Positions 1 to 10,433 of a DNA stretch of 64,000 nt are shown here, piece after piece. The notes under the pieces are model-generated. The model searched no databases, was not told the DNA's origin, and saw nothing but the letters and a program-made list of their open reading frames with translations. The stretch is from the NCBI RefSeq assembly GCF_026262505.1, contig NC_067206.1, positions 23,699,896 through 23,763,895 on the forward strand. The letters run 5' to 3'. The first letter of the stretch is position 1; every line of letters starts with the position of its first letter. The stretch comes from Trichomonas vaginalis G3. Taxonomy: Eukaryota; Parabasalia; Trichomonadida; Trichomonadidae. Both the position numbers and the translations under genes were made by a program.

Positions 1-935
1 TTCATGCAAGCAATTGGATTTGTTCCGATATCAATAGCATTAAATGTCTTAATTATATGCTTTCCATCCCATACAAGTAAAGAATCTGTGATAGATGCAA
101 ATGTTGTTCCTTTAATTGAAAGTAATTGTAATAAAAACTTTCCTATTTGTAGCTTTTCGAGTTCTTTTTGACATAGTTTATTGTGTTTAGTAACAATTCC
201 TGTTCTCCCGGCAATATAAATATCAGTCCCGTCATCAATGATAGAAGCAATTGCAAGTCTATGTCCTGCGTATATCATTAGTCTTTCTAGCGTATTTGCA
301 TTCCATAAAACGACTAAACCGTTCGTGGCCCCAACAATAACCACTTCTTGGAATTGGTGAATAGCTGAAATAGAATGAGTAATGTAATTGAGCTGTTTAA
401 ATGTTTTGAGGTCATCTGAAACCATTAATACCATGCCATTAAAGAAGCCAACAAGTAATTGTTGCGTATATACAAAACAAGTAATTTTTCCGAATTGGCT
501 ATAGGAATCGTAATATCTATGGTCTGTTTGATGTACAAGACTGTAATTTGTTTGATCATAAGCTGAAATAACACCATCAATTTGAGCGATATAAATGTAT
601 TTTGCAGAACAAGCAATATGGCTTGCTCCTGGAGTGCAAATAACTTGTTTAGAATGAATGTTAAATGCATGCATTGCGATTGTTTCAAGTTGATTGATTT
701 TTAACTGTAATTTGTCTAATTCCTGATTAATGGAGTTACTAAATGATTCTATTGAGTCAAAAATAGAAGCAGCAATAGCTCGAAACTCTTCATGTGCTAT
801 GAAATTCTCTCTTTGAAAATTAGATAATTCTTGAGTGCATTCTTCTTCTAGTTTCCCTAACTGTTTGAATGACTCTCTGAGCATTAAAATATCTTCTTTC
901 TCTTTTTGAACCTTGAATAATTGAAGTTGATCCAT
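1..935 (-). CDS. Coiled-coil / WD40-like beta-propeller protein, C-terminus beyond window
   Basis: An uninterrupted minus-strand frame of 311 codons starts at the ATG at 935 and is still open at base 1. The first ~110 residues are charged and helical (a run rich in K, E and Q from residue 8, then FKQLGKLEEECTQEL), as in a coiled coil. From about residue 120 there are beta-rich repeats with WD40-like ends, for example GLVVLWNANTLERL and SLLVWDGKHI, so a propeller is likely. I cannot assign a function; propellers of this kind usually act as scaffolds. The start is supported by an initiator (TCACTTT) 17 bases upstream and by the lack of an earlier in-frame ATG near it. The gene continues off the left edge, so its length is unknown. 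Confidence 0.75.
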   Translation of the reverse strand, partial: MDQLQLFKVQKEKEDILMLRESFKQLGKLEEECTQELSNFQRENFIAHEEFRAIAASIFDSIESFSNSINQELDKLQLKINQLETIAMHAFNIHSKQVICTPGASHIACSAKYIYIAQIDGVISAYDQTNYSLVHQTDHRYYDSYSQFGKITCFVYTQQLLVGFFNGMVLMVSDDLKTFKQLNYITHSISAIHQFQEVVIVGATNGLVVLWNANTLERLMIYAGHRLAIASIIDDGTDIYIAGRTGIVTKHNKLCQKELEKLQIGKFLLQLLSIKGTTFASITDSLLVWDGKHIIKTFNAIDIGTNPIACM

Positions 936-951
936 TTCTCGTTATTCGAGA

Positions 952-958
952 AAAGTGA
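952..958 (-). promoter_or_regulatory. Initiator (Inr) TCACTTT of the WD40-like gene
   Basis: On the minus strand TCACTTT fits the trichomonad initiator consensus TCA(C/T)(A/T)(C/T)T exactly. Transcription would start at the A, giving a 5' leader of about 21 bases. Confidence 0.6.
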
Positions 959-1619
959 CAATTATTATATTTTTTTACTGTGAGAAAAATGATATTTCTC
1001 ATGCGGAATATATAGAATTACCAACATCAAAGGCCTTTTAACTCGCTATAATGGTCTGATTCTTGAAGTACGAAGTATTCTGTGCATCAGTACTTTTAAA
1101 ATTATTCCATTGTAAATGTGTATCAAAATAACATCGCAATGTTTCAATCTTTGATGAACAGTCAAATATAAAATAGTATTATTGCGCTGAACATATGCCT
1201 CTGATAAATCATATACAATTTTCTCTGAAAAAATGGGTAGGTCACTTCATTTTGTCTGTTTAAATAAGAGTGCCTACAATAAAGTATGCTATCCATATAG
1301 GAGAGAATAAATAAACATTTTACATTTTTAATAATTATATTATCTGCTAAACTCGATTTTATTGGGATATACTTAGATCTTAGTCTAGATTTAAGAACTT
1401 TATAAAAGGGATTGGAACTCTCTGGGAAATGATTGATGTTCAACACTTGGAAGAATACTGTTTCTCTTAAAATTAAGAGAACCTTTGCCTGAATGATTTA
1501 TGAGTTAAGCTATGTATCACCCATTTCCAACGGCAAACCCAAATTTTAGCTAAAAGTGACAGGGAAAAAAAACGTTTAGTATTAAAAAAAAAGACCGATG
1601 AGAGCTTCGTTCGAAATAT

Positions 1620-1681
1620 AGAGGGAACTGAGAATGCGCAACCATTCTCAGGGAATATTGGATGCTATTCCCGTTCCCTCT
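1620..1681. repeat. Compact palindromic cluster able to fold as a perfect three-way junction
   Basis: Three nested perfect inverted repeats abut with no unpaired base between them. The outer stem is 1620-1628 with 1673-1681 (AGAGGGAAC/GTTCCCTCT). Hairpin one is 1629-1636 with 1643-1650 (TGAGAATG/CATTCTCA). Hairpin two is 1651-1656 with 1667-1672 (GGGAAT/ATTCCC). It lies in otherwise AT-rich intergenic DNA. I recognise no known RNA or element in it. Confidence 0.7.
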
Positions 1682-1722
1682 GTATGGAAAATTGAGGTTT
1701 TCAAAGGGAGTTAAAATAATAT

Positions 1723-2074
1723 CAAATTTATACTAATTTACTTCAAAATACAAAAGTATTTGACAGCTAAAATTAGTTACTTTAGCAAGCCTATCAATAC
1801 CCTTTTACGATTATTGTTACTTTTTCGAAATAAAAGTAAAAACAAATTTATACTAATTTACTTCAAAATACAAAAGTATTTGACAGCTAAAATTAGTTAC
1901 TTTAGCAAGCCTATCAATACCCTTTTACGATTATTGCTACTTTTTCGAAATAAAAGTAAAAACAAATTTATACTAATTTACTTCAAAATACAAAAGTATT
2001 TGACAGCTAAAATTAGTTACTTTAGCAAGCCTATCAATACCCTTTTACGATTATTGCTACTTTTTCGAAATAAA
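1723..2074. repeat. Three-copy 120-bp tandem repeat
   Basis: The copies start near 1723, 1843 and 1963 and are almost identical (one T/C difference seen). Because 120 is divisible by three, a plus-strand frame stays open through the array (1760-2146) and would encode a 40-residue repeat with a hydrophobic LLRLLLLF core. There is no initiator, no homology I recognise and no sign of coding use, so I treat it as a minisatellite-like repeat rather than a gene. Confidence 0.85.
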
Positions 2075-2176
2075 ATAAATTTATTATCAAAAACCTTTTT
2101 TTTCTTAGTAAAAATAAACGAAATTTTTTACCTTATGAACTTTTGATGGAAATATGCAAATTTAAAATAATAAAGA

Positions 2177-2302
2177 AAGCCGCGAGCGAAGCGATCGGCT
2201 TAGTTCGAAGATTTTGATTCAAATCTTTGCTGATCTGTAATTCGCGGAAGCCGCGAGCGAATCGAGCGGCTTAGGTCTAAGATTTTGATTCAAATCTTTG
2301 CT
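2177..2302. repeat. Two copies of a 55-bp double-hairpin unit
   Basis: Units lie at 2177-2231 and 2248-2302. Each contains a GC-rich hairpin (AGCCG...CGGCT) followed by an AT-rich one (AAGATTT...AAATCTT). The 16-bp spacer is unrelated. This GC-rich palindromic style recurs elsewhere in the window. Confidence 0.7.
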
Positions 2303-2371
2303 TATATTCCTTAAATTCTTTATGAAACTCGCAACAGTTCCATAAAAAATTTTAAATTCTAAACTGTCGAA

Positions 2372-2406
2372 ATTACCGATCGGTAATCACACCCTTCACG
2401 GGTGTG
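2372..2406. repeat. Adjacent 16-bp palindrome and GC hairpin
   Basis: ATTACCGATCGGTAAT (2372-2387) is a perfect palindrome. It is followed at once by CACACCC-TTCAC-GGGTGTG (2388-2406), a 7-bp-stem hairpin. The function is unknown. Confidence 0.6.
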
Positions 2407-4279
2407 TCATTTTTTACAGGCGTGTCACTTTTATAGCATATTTGTTTTTGGATGTTTTGCGAAACCAAAAAAAAAACTATGATATACAATGTGTGTGTAA
2501 AGAAAATACTTTATTTACTAGTTAAAAAATCATTTGGTATTGATCAAGTTTTTTTTTCTGGATAAGATATTATATGGATAATTGGATAGAAAATACAATT
2601 ATATAATCTTGTACCTGGTTTAATTAAGCTAATTGTCATCAGAAACTTGTAATTTTTATGAATTTCAGATTTTCTTTTCATTACTGCTTTTCTTAATAGG
2701 TCAAGTTCTTATTTACGTTATAAAGTATGATATTTACAAATATCAAGTTATCATGTTTTTTGAGAAATTATGAGAAACAAACAAAAATGAAAAAGATAGG
2801 AATAGCAATGAATAGTGATGTGGGTATAGAAAATGTAAGAGATATGAATGCAAAGCAATCAGTATTTAGGATATTGACCATAGATTTCGAAAAAAAAATG
2901 CTGCATATTGAGCGAAAACTATGATTATATTATAGGCTGTCATTTAAAGCATAATGAAACTATTCCCTTTTCATTTTAATCGAATAAGATAGTAAAGATT
3001 TTTGAATTAGCTAGAAACTGATGAGATGTTTTCACAAATCAGATTTTTAATCTCTATAATGCATAATTCACTCAATATCTCAATTTTGATATTGCGAGAT
3101 ATTTTTGCTATCGGTTTCGCAATTTTGACACAATAGCAAGAGGGTTCTATAAGCATTATTATCAACGTAGAATCTGAATATCATATCAGAAAATGTCGCA
3201 AATCTGACATTTACCCGACCAAATAGCAAAAATAATTGAATACTTTTCGCAAAAACTTTAAAAATCGATAAAAATATGAAATATAGATATTAAAGAGACT
3301 TTTTATATAATATTCATAAAGATTTTCCAAAAATATGATACCGCAAAATTAAAAAAGTGACGTCTTGAGTGGAGTCAAAGGTCGAAATTGCTAGCTAAAT
3401 GTTTTTTTAGCGAAATTGCGTATTGTACGTTTTTTTCGCAAAACGAAACCCTTAGAATGTGAGATTTGATAAAGTAATAAATTGTAAAAACAGTAAATTA
3501 CCTAATGTGAGATTTTTTTGTGAAATTTGGTCAAATAAAATTTCTGAACTGTTCAAAATTGAAGCTTCAACACTTGAATTTTAAATAAGCTTAATGGACA
3601 CAATGAATGAGGAATAAACGCAATCTTTTGAAATAATGATGTTTTAGTTATATGATTTAAAGTATGTGTTTATGCATCTCAACTAACAATTCTTGTATTA
3701 TTATTTTTAACAATATTCAATATAAAATAAAAATATTGTACTGTTGTCATGTACAACTTAGGTTTAATCGAATCTATGTTCATCAAATATGTTTCCTAAG
3801 CATGATTCATCCTTAATGATCGCATCACCAATTATACAATATTACAATATAGATTAAATGTGTATACACCGATCATCAAAATTTGAGTATTGTATCAAAT
3901 TGGGTCAGGTTGTTTCAACCAAGATTCTGTTTGAATTCGCTTGCTCCACATATCTCTAGACCATATAAGCGACATGTATTTTAATAGTCAACATAATTCA
4001 AGCTTGGAACAGTCAACATCTGATTATCTCCGTTCAGCCGATCTATATATTCATGTTAACGTATATAGGATAGGCAGTATAGAAACAACGCAGATTATTT
4101 GTAAAATGCAATCTTCCTGATATCGATTAAGATTCATTTTTGAATGGATATTTCAAATTTGAAAGAAAACTTTTACACATCATTATTTTTATCCATTTTA
4201 ACTTCATTAACAAATAATCGTGATTTTGGATGTTATGAAATTTTTGGAAAAAGTGTCGATGAAAACGATCAATTTGAGT
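2407..4279. other. Intergenic DNA, nothing recognised
   Basis: About 1.9 kb of AT-rich sequence. A short plus-strand frame at 2727-2924 has no initiator and no recognisable domain, so I do not call it. No RNA gene, transposon end or long repeat was seen. Confidence 0.5.
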
Positions 4280-4286
4280 TCACTTT
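4280..4286 (+). promoter_or_regulatory. Initiator (Inr) TCACTTT of transaldolase
   Basis: TCACTTT is an exact match to the trichomonad initiator and lies six bases before the ATG at 4292. Transcription from the A at 4282 would give a leader of about ten bases, the usual spacing. It also decides the start codon: the longer frame beginning at 4144 is in another frame and lacks an initiator. Confidence 0.8.
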
Positions 4287-4291
4287 AAAGA

Positions 4292-5239
4292 ATGTCGCAG
4301 TTAGATGCCCTTCGTTCCATGACCGTTGTCGTTGCCGACACAGGCGATATCGAAGCTATCAAGAAATACCAACCACAGGATGCTACAACAAACCCATCTC
4401 TCGTTTTGAACGCTTCCAAGCTTCCACAGTACGAATCCCTCATTGAAAACGCTATCCAATACGCTAAGTCAAAGAGTGACGACAAGAAGCAACAGCTTAT
4501 CGATGCTGAAGACAAGCTCGCTGTCAACATCGGTCTCGAAATCCTCAAGATTGTCCCAGGCAGAATCTCTACAGAAGTTGATGCTCGCCTTTCTTACGAT
4601 ACACAGAAGACAATCGAGCGCGCACGCAAGATCATCGGTCTTTATCACGAAGCCGGAATCAAGAATGATCGCATTCTCATCAAGATTGCATCAACATGGC
4701 AAGGAATCCGCGCTGCTGAAGTCCTTGAGAAGGAAGGAATCAACTGCAACCTCACATTGCTCTTCTCCCAGGCTCAAGCACGTGCATGCGCTGAAGCAGG
4801 TGCTTATCTCATCTCCCCATTCGTTGGCCGTATCTTAGATTGGTACAAGGCTGCCGGCCAAGTCCCAGCCACACACGCAGAAGACCCAGGTGTCAAGTCT
4901 GTCACAAAGATTTACAATTACTACAAGCAATACGGCTACAAGACAGTTGTTATGGGTGCATCATTCCGTAACACAGGCGAAATCACAGAACTCGCTGGCT
5001 GCGACCGCCTTACAATCTCTCCAGCCCTTCTTAAGGAACTCCAGGAGTCAAATGCAGAACTTCCACGCAAGCTCGAGTACAAGGGTGAGATCCTTCCACG
5101 TCCAGAACCAATGACAGAGGCTGAATTCCTTTGGGAACATAACATGGATGCAATGGCTGTTGAGAAACTCGCTCAAGGCATTTGTAACTTCGCAGCTGAC
5201 ACTGAGAAGTTAGAGGCTATGCTCTTATCCAAGTTATAA
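4292..5239 (+). CDS. TAL: Transaldolase
   Basis: Transaldolase moves a three-carbon dihydroxyacetone unit between sugar phosphates in the non-oxidative pentose phosphate pathway, in the cytosol. The 315-residue product has the usual length of the family. Visible signatures are ATTNPSLV (residues 31-38), the beta strand with [11 protein letters not shown] (94-104) and the Schiff-base lysine K131 in [26 protein letters not shown] and VVMGASFRN are the later barrel strands. Codon use favours C-ending codons, as in a highly expressed trichomonad gene, and the stop is followed by A (TAAA), matching the lineage's stop-overlapping poly(A) signal. An exact initiator precedes it. The identification is secure. 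Confidence 0.97.
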   Translation: MSQLDALRSMTVVVADTGDIEAIKKYQPQDATTNPSLVLNASKLPQYESLIENAIQYAKSKSDDKKQQLIDAEDKLAVNIGLEILKIVPGRISTEVDARLSYDTQKTIERARKIIGLYHEAGIKNDRILIKIASTWQGIRAAEVLEKEGINCNLTLLFSQAQARACAEAGAYLISPFVGRILDWYKAAGQVPATHAEDPGVKSVTKIYNYYKQYGYKTVVMGASFRNTGEITELAGCDRLTISPALLKELQESNAELPRKLEYKGEILPRPEPMTEAEFLWEHNMDAMAVEKLAQGICNFAADTEKLEAMLLSKL

Positions 5240-5858
5240 ATTCATTATTTTGCATTAAAAATAACAATTTTTTCTTTTAAAAAAAAATTGAATAAATAAA
5301 TGTTATTCTCTCAATTTTTTGAATACCAAGCATATTATCCCAGTTTTCTATTGTATAAAGTTTGCAGGAATCGATGAGCGCTTAATTTAAATGGTATATA
5401 TGAACGCTGCCCGAACCATATGGCACCCCTGCATGGACAGGACTATGATAAAAAGTTATATTTTATTTCGAATTGTCTCTCGGATTTCTTGTGCGGTTTG
5501 AACCCAGTGAACAAGAGTCACTTTTTACATCCGACAGCCCTTGTATTGGATAAAGTTGATGTTTTTTGTGGTGAATAAGATTTTATAAATCAATATAGAT
5601 CATTTACTTTTTTGCAATTGCAGTAAAGATATATTGATTTTATGAGAACATGCCAAATTGATGTATGCGTACCCTTAAGGATGCTTAAATTTTATAATTG
5701 AAATATCGATATTTTTTTATTCAAAAATTTCTAATTATGAATATGATGAAGTAGATGATGATAAATATGATACAGCCGTCCGTTTAAAGTGTAATTTTCT
5801 TCTTCTCGTACTCTTTTAATTTTCTTCACAATACATCATCTTCTCCTTTTTGTTCCAC
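5240..5858. other. Intergenic DNA, nothing recognised
   Basis: The AT-rich 3' flank of transaldolase and the 3' flank of the convergent ankyrin gene. I see no repeat, RNA gene or element end. Confidence 0.5.
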
Positions 5859-7263
5859 TTATTTTTCCTTTGCACCGTGTGAAATAAGGATTTTTACTAT
5901 ATCATTTTTATGATAAAATTGTGCAAATGAAAGAACAGTTTCCTTTTGGCGTGTTGTTGCATTAATATCCGCACCATGTGAAATAAGGAATTCTACCATA
6001 TCTAGACTTTTTCCTGCTGCATAATGAAGTGGAGTTTTTCCATGTTTACCTTTTGCATTGATGTCTAAACCATGCGAAATCAAAAGCTCGGCTATTTCTT
6101 TCATTTTATGTGCTGCAGCCAAATGAAGAGCTCCTTCATTAAAAGAATCCGTTATTGTGATATTGGCTCCACTTTCGATGGCGCATATAATAGTTTTTGG
6201 AATTTTATAATTATAAATTGCATGTAAAATATCAAATTTTTTGACTGCACTTTGCTTGAATTTTTTAAATATATATACAAGTAAATCATCATTATTGAAT
6301 CTGATTTGATGATTATTAAAAGAAGATATTTGTCCCGAATCAATTGCTATCAAAAATGCTTCAAGATTATGATATTTTACGACATTATTGACAATATAAC
6401 AAATATTTTGATGGAGGAAAGTTGTTATTTAAATAGTTGAAGAAATCGATGTTGTGTGATACAATTGCATATTCAACACATTCACGAATATTTGAAGAAT
6501 CTATTAAAGGTAATGATTCATGTATAATCTGTGGATTTCCACCTAAGAATGATAATGCAATCGAATAATCAGAAGGTTCAAAATTATGGTTCTGTATTAA
6601 ATATAAATAACATTTTTCTGAACCATAATAAGAGCAAACTTCCAAAAGATTGTATTGCATATCACTGTTAAATAAATCTTTGTTCATTTTGATATTGATG
6701 TCAAAACCTGGCTGATTGACTATATATATCATTGTTTCAAGATCATCATTCATGATTGAATTAAATAATGATTTTGGTTTCAAAAGTTCGTAGTAGTCTC
6801 TATGAGAACTGTCTGTTTTTTGCTTGTTATTTTCGAATGCAGAGATAACATCTTTGATTTTATCTACAGAGTGAGTTTTTTTATTTTTAAGACTATTAAT
6901 CAAGTCATAAAGTTTTACATATGCCTTCATGTAACGGTCCCTTAAATAAGTACATCTAAACAATGTGTTTAAAATCATCGATGTTTTTAAATGATATTTA
7001 TTAATTAAAATTTCTTTAACTTTGATAAAAGTGCTTTCAATCTTGTCATTTGTGAGTTTATATATACTTCTCATTGCATCAATATAATCAGCATATATTC
7101 TAATTAAATCAGCACCTGTTAATTCCTGTGCAATATCTTGATCCATTGTCATAACAAATTTTTTAGGAATAAAAAATCCAACATTTAATATATAATTTAT
7201 TATATTAATATAAAAATCTGGGTGATAATTTCCATTTTCTGAGATGTATCTCAATATTTGCAT
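5859..7263 (-). pseudogene. DUF3447-type ankyrin-repeat protein, frameshifted
   Basis: This belongs to the large trichomonad ankyrin family. The upstream part (7263 down to 6385) has the family's N-terminal helical domain, with ELTGADLIRIYADYIDAM followed by the CTYLRDRYMKAYVKLYDLI region. Downstream come two or three canonical ankyrin repeats, for example GALHLAAAHKMKEIAELLIS, then the GKTPLHYAAGK and SHGADINA repeats, ending in ILISHGAKEK. The two parts are in different frames. The first stops just after YLLYCQ at about 6385 while the second frame is already open there, so one small indel near 6385-6395 explains the break. The true start may be the ATG at 7263 or the MTMDQD methionine about 37 codons further in. 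Only a weak TCATA initiator-like motif precedes 7263. It is probably a recent pseudogene of a multicopy family, though a sequencing indel is possible. Confidence 0.8.
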
Positions 7264-7924
7264 TATTGCTCATATGAGTTCATATTGCTAGAGAATATTT
7301 TCTTATATGCTATGTAAATGAGTATATTAAATGCAATAAATAGACGTCCCCTACTCCTTAATAGCTTCTGGAATTACAGGTTTATATTATAACGTTTCCA
7401 AATTGGGAGGGTCCAAATTGGGTTTTGAGGGAATTTGTAAATTCTATCGTACTCATTTGTGGGAACTGGAGGTTTTTAACATTGAAATATTTTTGCCATT
7501 GTGTCAAAAATAAAGTAGCAGACAACCAAAACGGATCAAAAAGATTTTATTGTTTTTGTGTACATTATAAAATCTATCATTAGATCGGCATCTGAACCCG
7601 TGCGCATTTTTTGAATCCGTAATATTTTTTTAAAATATCAGTTGTTGAGATATTTTTCTAAACGTATTAAGTCAGAAAAATGAGAGTGTATTATATTTTT
7701 TAAAAGAATAGAAAGCAGATGTTAATATATAATCACAAAATATAAATTTGCTCAGAAATTACACGAAACTCAATATTGCTATAATAAAAATAAATATTCA
7801 AGAGAAGAAAATAATATAGAAGAAAAAGAATATGAAGATGATGACAAAAAAAAAAGAATTATTGGTGATTGTCATCATGCGTATAGTAGTTATGAGTGGA
7901 ATTATTTATATGATTTTGAAATTG
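7264..7924. other. Intergenic DNA, nothing recognised
   Basis: AT-rich sequence between the ankyrin gene and the edge of the S28 duplication. No gene or element was seen. Confidence 0.45.
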
Positions 7925-7994
7925 GGTGTTTTTAAAAATTTGAAGATTAGTAATAATATTTATCAGGTTTTTGTAAGTGTATTTTTAGAATAAT

Positions 7995-8201
7995 TTATCT
8001 AAGACGGCGGGCTTCACGCTCTGTTTCGAGAAGTGAAAGGATGTCGCCCTCGCGAACTGCACCCTTAACGTTGCGAACAAGGGAGCGGTTGGAGTCATCA
8101 AGGAATTCGACACGAACTTGTGTAACACCACCACGTGAGCCTGTGCGGCCGATGACCTGCTTGACAACAGCTAACTTAACCTGCTCCTGGGTTGATTCCA
8201 T
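7995..8201 (-). CDS. RPS28: 40S ribosomal protein S28 (eS28), copy 1
   Basis: A small-subunit protein located near the mRNA exit/decoding region of the ribosome. The 68-residue product matches the usual length of the family (about 68-69) and shows the S28 signature [20 protein letters not shown] in full, followed by the [17 protein letters not shown] core and an arginine-rich C-terminal ARRLR. It is identical in protein sequence to copy 2 at 9803-10009, which faces the other way. CCTTTT at 8205-8210 lies just before the ATG. Confidence 0.97.
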   Translation of the reverse strand: MESTQEQVKLAVVKQVIGRTGSRGGVTQVRVEFLDDSNRSLVRNVKGAVREGDILSLLETEREARRLR

Positions 8202-8204
8202 TAG

Positions 8205-8210
8205 AAAAGG
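8205..8210 (-). promoter_or_regulatory. CCTTTT start-site motif of S28 copy 1
   Basis: GGCCTTTT lies three bases before the ATG. It resembles the alternative (M5-type) initiator described for T. vaginalis genes that lack a TCA initiator. The same motif stands before every S24 and S28 copy here. Confidence 0.55.
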
Positions 8211-8309
8211 CCATGCTTGTCAAAACCGCAAATTTTCGACCACAATTTTTCCTAAAAATTACATCGAAGAAAGACACACTGATAACCAAATATCTTTATT
8301 TTACCTTAT

Positions 8310-9278
8310 ACATGGCACGATGGGCGCTACTTTTTTGGCGCCAGCGGCGCCGCCCGCGCCTCCGGTGGCTCCCACTGTTGGGGAGGAGACGATAGAAAAA
8401 GATATAAATTTTACTAAAAAAAATTGAATTTTGGAAATTCTTTTGATTTTTTTGAATGATTTACGAAGAGATTGAACACATTTTGTACTATGAAATATCG
8501 TTATTAATAAATTTACTCCTTAAACATCTATTAAAATCGCAATTTTGAATATTTTTATGATTTTTTTTGACCCGATCACTTGCGCCCGCGCCCACTGGGA
8601 GGGGCGCTAGTAAAGTATTCAAAAATCAATGTAAACATTTCATATATCTTGTAGCGTTCAAGTTCAAGTGATGAAAGTGCATAAGAAAGCTCCTTAATCA
8701 TACCGATAGAAACAGCATTAGGGGCGCCAAATGGCGCTCGGTGATGTTTCCCATAAAAGCTTAATTTCAGGTATCCATAATCATAACCTGTCAGACGCAA
8801 TAATTCATTAGCACACAATCATCGTTTCTCAATCAAGAAACGAAACGCACGATTGATTATGCTGGCCATTAAATTTTGATATCAAATAATTTACTACTTC
8901 AAGAAAAATTAAAGACTATCATCAACCAAAGCTTAAAATTCTCAGTGTTTACAACTCTCATACTTCGAATATGCATATTTCCAAAATAGCATGAAAATTT
9001 TTTTCATTTGAGCTCATTTTCTTTTGTTCTATTAACTAATACATGCAGTACAAGCTTGTTATACGTATACTTAATAAGTAAGGTCTTAAGGGAAATAATA
9101 AAAAAGAATTTTGCTATTAATTATATTAAACAATATTTATTTGTAATTTCGTGATAATTATATTTCTTATTACAAAGTAAAGGTATTTGATATAATGTTT
9201 GCCTTACAAAAATGTTTCCTTTGTCTTGCCACCATAGGTATTCTATTTTGTCACTTTTTGCGCCCGCCGTGCCATATA
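8310..9278. mobile_element. Non-autonomous DNA element inserted in S28 arm, MULE-like
   Basis: The element is defined by comparing the two S28 arms. Copy 2 runs without interruption through the sequence around 9681-9706. In copy 1 the same stretch is split by about 970 bp, flanked on both sides by TATTTTACCTTAT (8297-8309 and 9279-9291). The ends are imperfect inverted repeats: CATGGCACGATGGGCGC at the left and, read inward from the right, TATGGCACGGCGGGCGC. The target duplication is long (9-13 bp, exact length ambiguous), which fits Mutator-like elements better than mariner. The interior has a GC-rich block at 8340-8390 and an 80-codon minus-strand frame (8576-8818) with no recognisable transposase. 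No autonomous relative is visible in the window. Confidence 0.7.
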
Positions 9279-9793
9279 TATTTTACCTTATTAAAATTAA
9301 TTTGAACAAATTTTAAATTTGATATTTTTTATTCTTCAACCCATTCCTACTTTTGAATGACAGAAGGAATATTCAAACACTCCAATCTGGCCTGTATAGT
9401 GCTAATGTCAGTAGGACGCATCCTTTGTGTTATATCAACTATTAATTAGGAGATTTAAAGCTCCTGATGTAGCCATTATTCTTATAAATTTATCAAGCTC
9501 TAATTACATGCTAAACTCTGGCTTTGTAATGACTATTGAAAGGAAAATGAAATGTTATATAATTTATAAAAGAATAACATGATAGCACTAATGCTACGCG
9601 TATCAAATCGGGATGTTTGAATAGTGATCCTTTATTAAAAGAGAAAAATGATAGATTAAAAAATCATGTGATAAAGCTTTTCAAATTAATTTTAATAAGG
9701 TAAAATAAAGATATTTGGTTATCAGTGTGTCTTTCTTCGATGTAATTTTTAGGAAAAATTGTGGTCGAAAATTTGCGGTTTTGACAAGCATGG

Positions 9794-9799
9794 CCTTTT
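9794..9799 (+). promoter_or_regulatory. CCTTTT start-site motif of S28 copy 2
   Basis: Same position relative to the ATG (three-base gap) as in copy 1. Confidence 0.55.
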
Positions 9800-9802
9800 C
9801 TA

Positions 9803-10009
9803 ATGGAATCAACCCAGGAGCAGGTTAAGTTAGCTGTTGTCAAGCAGGTCATCGGCCGCACAGGCTCACGTGGTGGTGTTACACAAGTTCGTGTCGAATT
9901 CCTTGATGACTCCAACCGCTCCCTTGTTCGCAACGTTAAGGGTGCAGTTCGCGAGGGCGACATCCTTTCACTTCTCGAAACAGAGCGTGAAGCCCGCCGT
10001 CTTAGATAA
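9803..10009 (+). CDS. RPS28: 40S ribosomal protein S28 (eS28), copy 2
   Basis: The encoded protein is identical to copy 1, and the surrounding 385 bp are the reverse complement of the copy 1 region. The two genes diverge head to head. The open frame and the retained start-site motif suggest that both copies are functional. Identity over non-coding flanks points to a recent duplication or to ongoing gene conversion. The second frame that overlaps it (9837-10019) is a shadow. Confidence 0.97.
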   Translation: MESTQEQVKLAVVKQVIGRTGSRGGVTQVRVEFLDDSNRSLVRNVKGAVREGDILSLLETEREARRLR

Positions 10010-10079
10010 ATTATTCTAAAAATACACTTACAAAAACCTGATAAATATTATTACTAATCTTCAAATTTTTAAAAACACC

Positions 10080-10433
10080 ATAACTTTTTTTTCTAAAATC
10101 TTTTTCTTCAATCTTACAATTGAACAACATTATATGATTTGAGCTATTAAAGCCCAATTTGGCGTAAATAATTTTGGAAATTATAATTATGAACAATAAG
10201 TCAAATTTTTTGCGCCAACAAGATAAACCTGTCTATGAGTAGCTTTGTGTCTATGTATTTGGCAAGCTTGTATTTCGACGATATTAGTTATTTGGTCGGA
10301 CTGAAAAGAATCAAAACAAAGTCTAATGAACTAGAAAATTTGTGTGTAAATTTGATGTAAATTCATTATCCAAAGAGCATGTTCTAATAAACTTAAAAGA
10401 TCCTCTCCAAACACAGGTGTACGTTTAGAATTA
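10080..10433. other. Intergenic DNA, nothing recognised
   Basis: About 350 bp between the S28 duplication and the CEP44-like gene. A GTACGT string at about 10419-10424 resembles a trichomonad 5' splice site, but no matching ACTAACACACAG-type 3' site follows, so no intron is called. Confidence 0.45.

Larger units (their letters stand above)
7925..8309. repeat. Left arm of S28 inverted duplication
   Basis: These bases pair, as reverse complement, with 9695-10079; paired positions add to 18004. The arm holds the whole S28 gene plus about 108 bases of 5' and 70 bases of 3' flank. After an inserted element (8310-9278) and a duplicated TATTTTACCTTAT, the arm resumes for a few bases at about 9292-9306. 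Confidence 0.9.
9695..10079. repeat. Right arm of S28 inverted duplication
   Basis: Reverse-complement partner of 7925-8309. Its outer edge on the left extends to about 9680 (TCAAATTAATTTTAATAAGG), which is the undisturbed version of the site occupied by the element in the left arm. The original spacer between the arms is 9307-9679, about 370 bp, with nothing recognised in it. Confidence 0.9.

Noticed and set aside
1162-1446. 94-codon minus-strand frame
   Set aside because: No initiator, no domain, AT-rich random-looking composition.
2727-2924. 65-codon plus-strand frame
   Set aside because: No initiator and no recognisable feature.
8576-8818. 80-codon frame inside the S28-arm element
   Set aside because: It lies in a non-autonomous element and shows no transposase features. 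I mention it only as element content.
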